A stretch of 15,399 nucleotides of DNA from CAWVWF01 sp963933885. GTDB lineage: Bacteria > Bacteroidota > Bacteroidia > Flavobacteriales_C > GCA-002722245. The position numbers were made by a program, and so were the translations under genes. Where the stretch lies: NCBI GenBank assembly GCA_963933885.1, contig CAWVWF010000072.1:1-15399 (forward strand). Direction: 5' to 3'. Shown piece after piece: positions 14,394 to 15,399 of this stretch. The first letter of the stretch is position 1, and every line of letters starts with the position of its first letter. The notes under the pieces were generated by a model that was not told the DNA's origin, ran no database searches, and saw nothing but the letters and a program-made list of their open reading frames with translations.

Positions 14394-15079
14394 CTACTTT
14401 TTCTCGCTTTTTCCAATTGTAAATAATTTATACTCAACTCCGATGGTTAATTGTTGAGGTCTCCAGTTCCAGACAGAAGGATCATCGTTTTTAAGGATAT
14501 TAATTGCGCCGGTATAATAAATAGTTTCAATTGAAAATTTTTCATTCAAACTATATGTAATTCCTGATCTAAAGCCAAAATCATAATTATGAATATTTAA
14601 TTCACCATAATTTTTATCATGAGGAATGATTTCGCCATTTAAAATTTCTTCGCCTTTGCCTATCGCACTACTAGTTAATGTTAACGAAGTTTGAATCCCA
14701 ATACTAAATGTGATTTTCTTGTACTTAATTCCATAATAAATCGGAAGGCTTAAATAGGAAATATGTTTTGATATACTTATATCAGTTTGATCGATGACGT
14801 TTCCAAAATTGTCTGTATAATCAAACGTTAAATTCTCTTTGTTTTGAATTTGACTAAAAAGCAGTTCTGCTCCGATTGAAGAGCGTTTGCCAAGACGTAA
14901 TTTGTAAAATATTACAGTATGTCCAGAAATGGCTGGTACATATGGTTCATATTGCTTTGTTGGATTGAAAGATTCTGCAATTCTAGAAATTCCAAGATTA
15001 GTTTTAATTCCAATACTATGCTGGCCGAAAACGGCAATACTTAAGCTTAAAAGGGGATGAAGATTATTGGTTTTTTCAT
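14394..15079 (-). pseudogene. Outer-membrane beta-barrel protein with signal-peptide frameshift
   Basis: From the ATG at 15077-15079 the frame reads MKKPIIFIPF and stops at TAA. In the frame one base away the sequence runs open to the TAG at 14394-14396: LLSLSIAVFGQHSIGIKTNL, then alternating strands such as SIGAELLFSQIQ, ISYLSLPIYYGIKYKKITFS, YDFGFRSGITYSL and the terminal strand QQLTIGVEYKLFTIGKSEKK. This is the pattern of a small Bacteroidota outer-membrane barrel (PorT/OmpW-like size, ~227 aa). Restoring one C in the CCCC run of ATCCCCTTTT fuses MKKPIIFIP to LLSLSIAVFG, a perfect signal peptide. The coding frame lacks any ATG/GTG/TTG in its first ~180 codons, so it cannot be expressed as it stands. 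Being in a homopolymer, the deletion could be a sequence error. Confidence 0.75.
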
Positions 15080-15192
15080 TTTGTGAAAAAGTTATAGATA
15101 TTAATTCTAATAAATGATTAAAAGGTTAAAACATTAAATTTTAACTAGCTTTACAGTCTAACAAAAGTTATACCTCAAACGAAAGAAGATCG

Positions 15193-15399
15193 ATGAATTT
15201 AAAAAAACTAATTCCTGCCCTAGTAACTGGATTACAAGATGCCGGATTTGCTGAGAATCCAACGGGAATTCAAAGTGCGAGTGTACCTCAAATCAAATCA
15301 GGAGGAGATCTTTATATGATTGCTCCGGAAGGATCGGGGAAAACAATAGCTATTGCAACAGGAGTTATTCAGCGTTTAAAAGATGAATTTGAAGTTGCT
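15193..15399 (+). CDS. DEAD-box RNA helicase, N-terminal 69 codons (3' end outside window)
   Basis: The ATG at 15193 starts MNLKKLIPALVTGLQDAGFA. It carries a Q motif (Gly18-Phe19 ... Pro23 ... Ile26-Gln27) and Walker A/motif I as APEGSGKT (44-51), spaced as in DEAD-box helicases; the frame is open to the window end. These enzymes unwind short RNA duplexes, for example in ribosome assembly or mRNA decay. The T/S-rich glycine loop has E at the position often occupied by T (A-P-T-G-S-G-K-T), a small variation. It is transcribed away from the broken barrel gene across a 113-bp divergent intergenic region, in which TAGCTTTA near 15147 resembles a Bacteroidota -7 element. Confidence 0.85.
   Translation, partial: MNLKKLIPALVTGLQDAGFAENPTGIQSASVPQIKSGGDLYMIAPEGSGKTIAIATGVIQRLKDEFEVA

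Noticed and set aside
14326..14420. A minus-strand frame reading ARKSRHLISIARRLFNVG upstream of the frameshifted conserved gene
   Set aside because: It overlaps the end of the barrel gene in another frame, ends shortly after, and does not join to the downstream coding sequence convincingly; treated as chance.

Overview
The window looks like a chromosomal segment of an AT-rich Bacteroidota, most likely a member of the Flavobacteriales. The grounds are a type IX secretion (T9SS) C-terminal domain on a giant repeat protein, a lipoprotein with a Bacteroidota-style surface-export signal after its lipobox cysteine, a Bacteroidota-type QueE, a ccoS/ccoP locus, mostly absent Shine-Dalgarno sequences, and GTG/TTG starts in compact gene strings. 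No rRNA, tRNA, CRISPR array, transposase or phage gene was seen.

Layout. (1) 1-2640, plus strand: a tight string of apparently intact housekeeping genes: the C-terminal part of a MoxR-type AAA+ ATPase, queE, a CoA-binding-domain protein and apbE. (2) 2641-3458: remains of a cbb3 cytochrome oxidase locus. ccoS (53 aa) is intact, but ccoN/ccoO are absent and ccoP survives only as a 5'-truncated, haem-site-mutated, nonsense- and frameshift-bearing remnant. (3) 3459-4097: three copies of a structured 98-141 bp repeat, interleaved with a duplicated and decayed tail of the neighbouring gene. (4) 4098-6429, minus strand: a likely three-gene operon of a DUF2130 coiled-coil protein, a GNAT acetyltransferase and a secreted NTR/TIMP-like protein. 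(5) 6430-6962: a non-coding region with a fourth repeat copy and a perfect 17-bp palindrome. (6) 6963-11102, plus strand: a 1379-aa secreted protein built of autotransporter-associated beta-strand repeats with a T9SS sorting domain. (7) 11121-15079, minus strand: a lipoprotein gene with a stop at codon 3; an intact pair (134-aa unknown protein and a surface lipoprotein); an 82-bp hairpin; then three successive broken genes (a four-TM protein with an in-frame stop, a conserved cytosolic protein with a frameshift, an outer-membrane beta-barrel with a signal-peptide frameshift). (8) 15193-15399, plus strand: the start of a DEAD-box helicase.

The two strongest observations are the dispersed GTAC-bounded element, which is made of four nested palindromes and occurs four times within 3.2 kb, and the number of genes broken by one or two point lesions. 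Together they suggest a genome (or region) undergoing gene decay with a small non-autonomous element spreading in it. The breaks that lie in homopolymer runs could instead be sequence errors, and raw reads would decide that. Nothing here is a clear-cut new multi-gene system; the repeat family is the best candidate for something undescribed.
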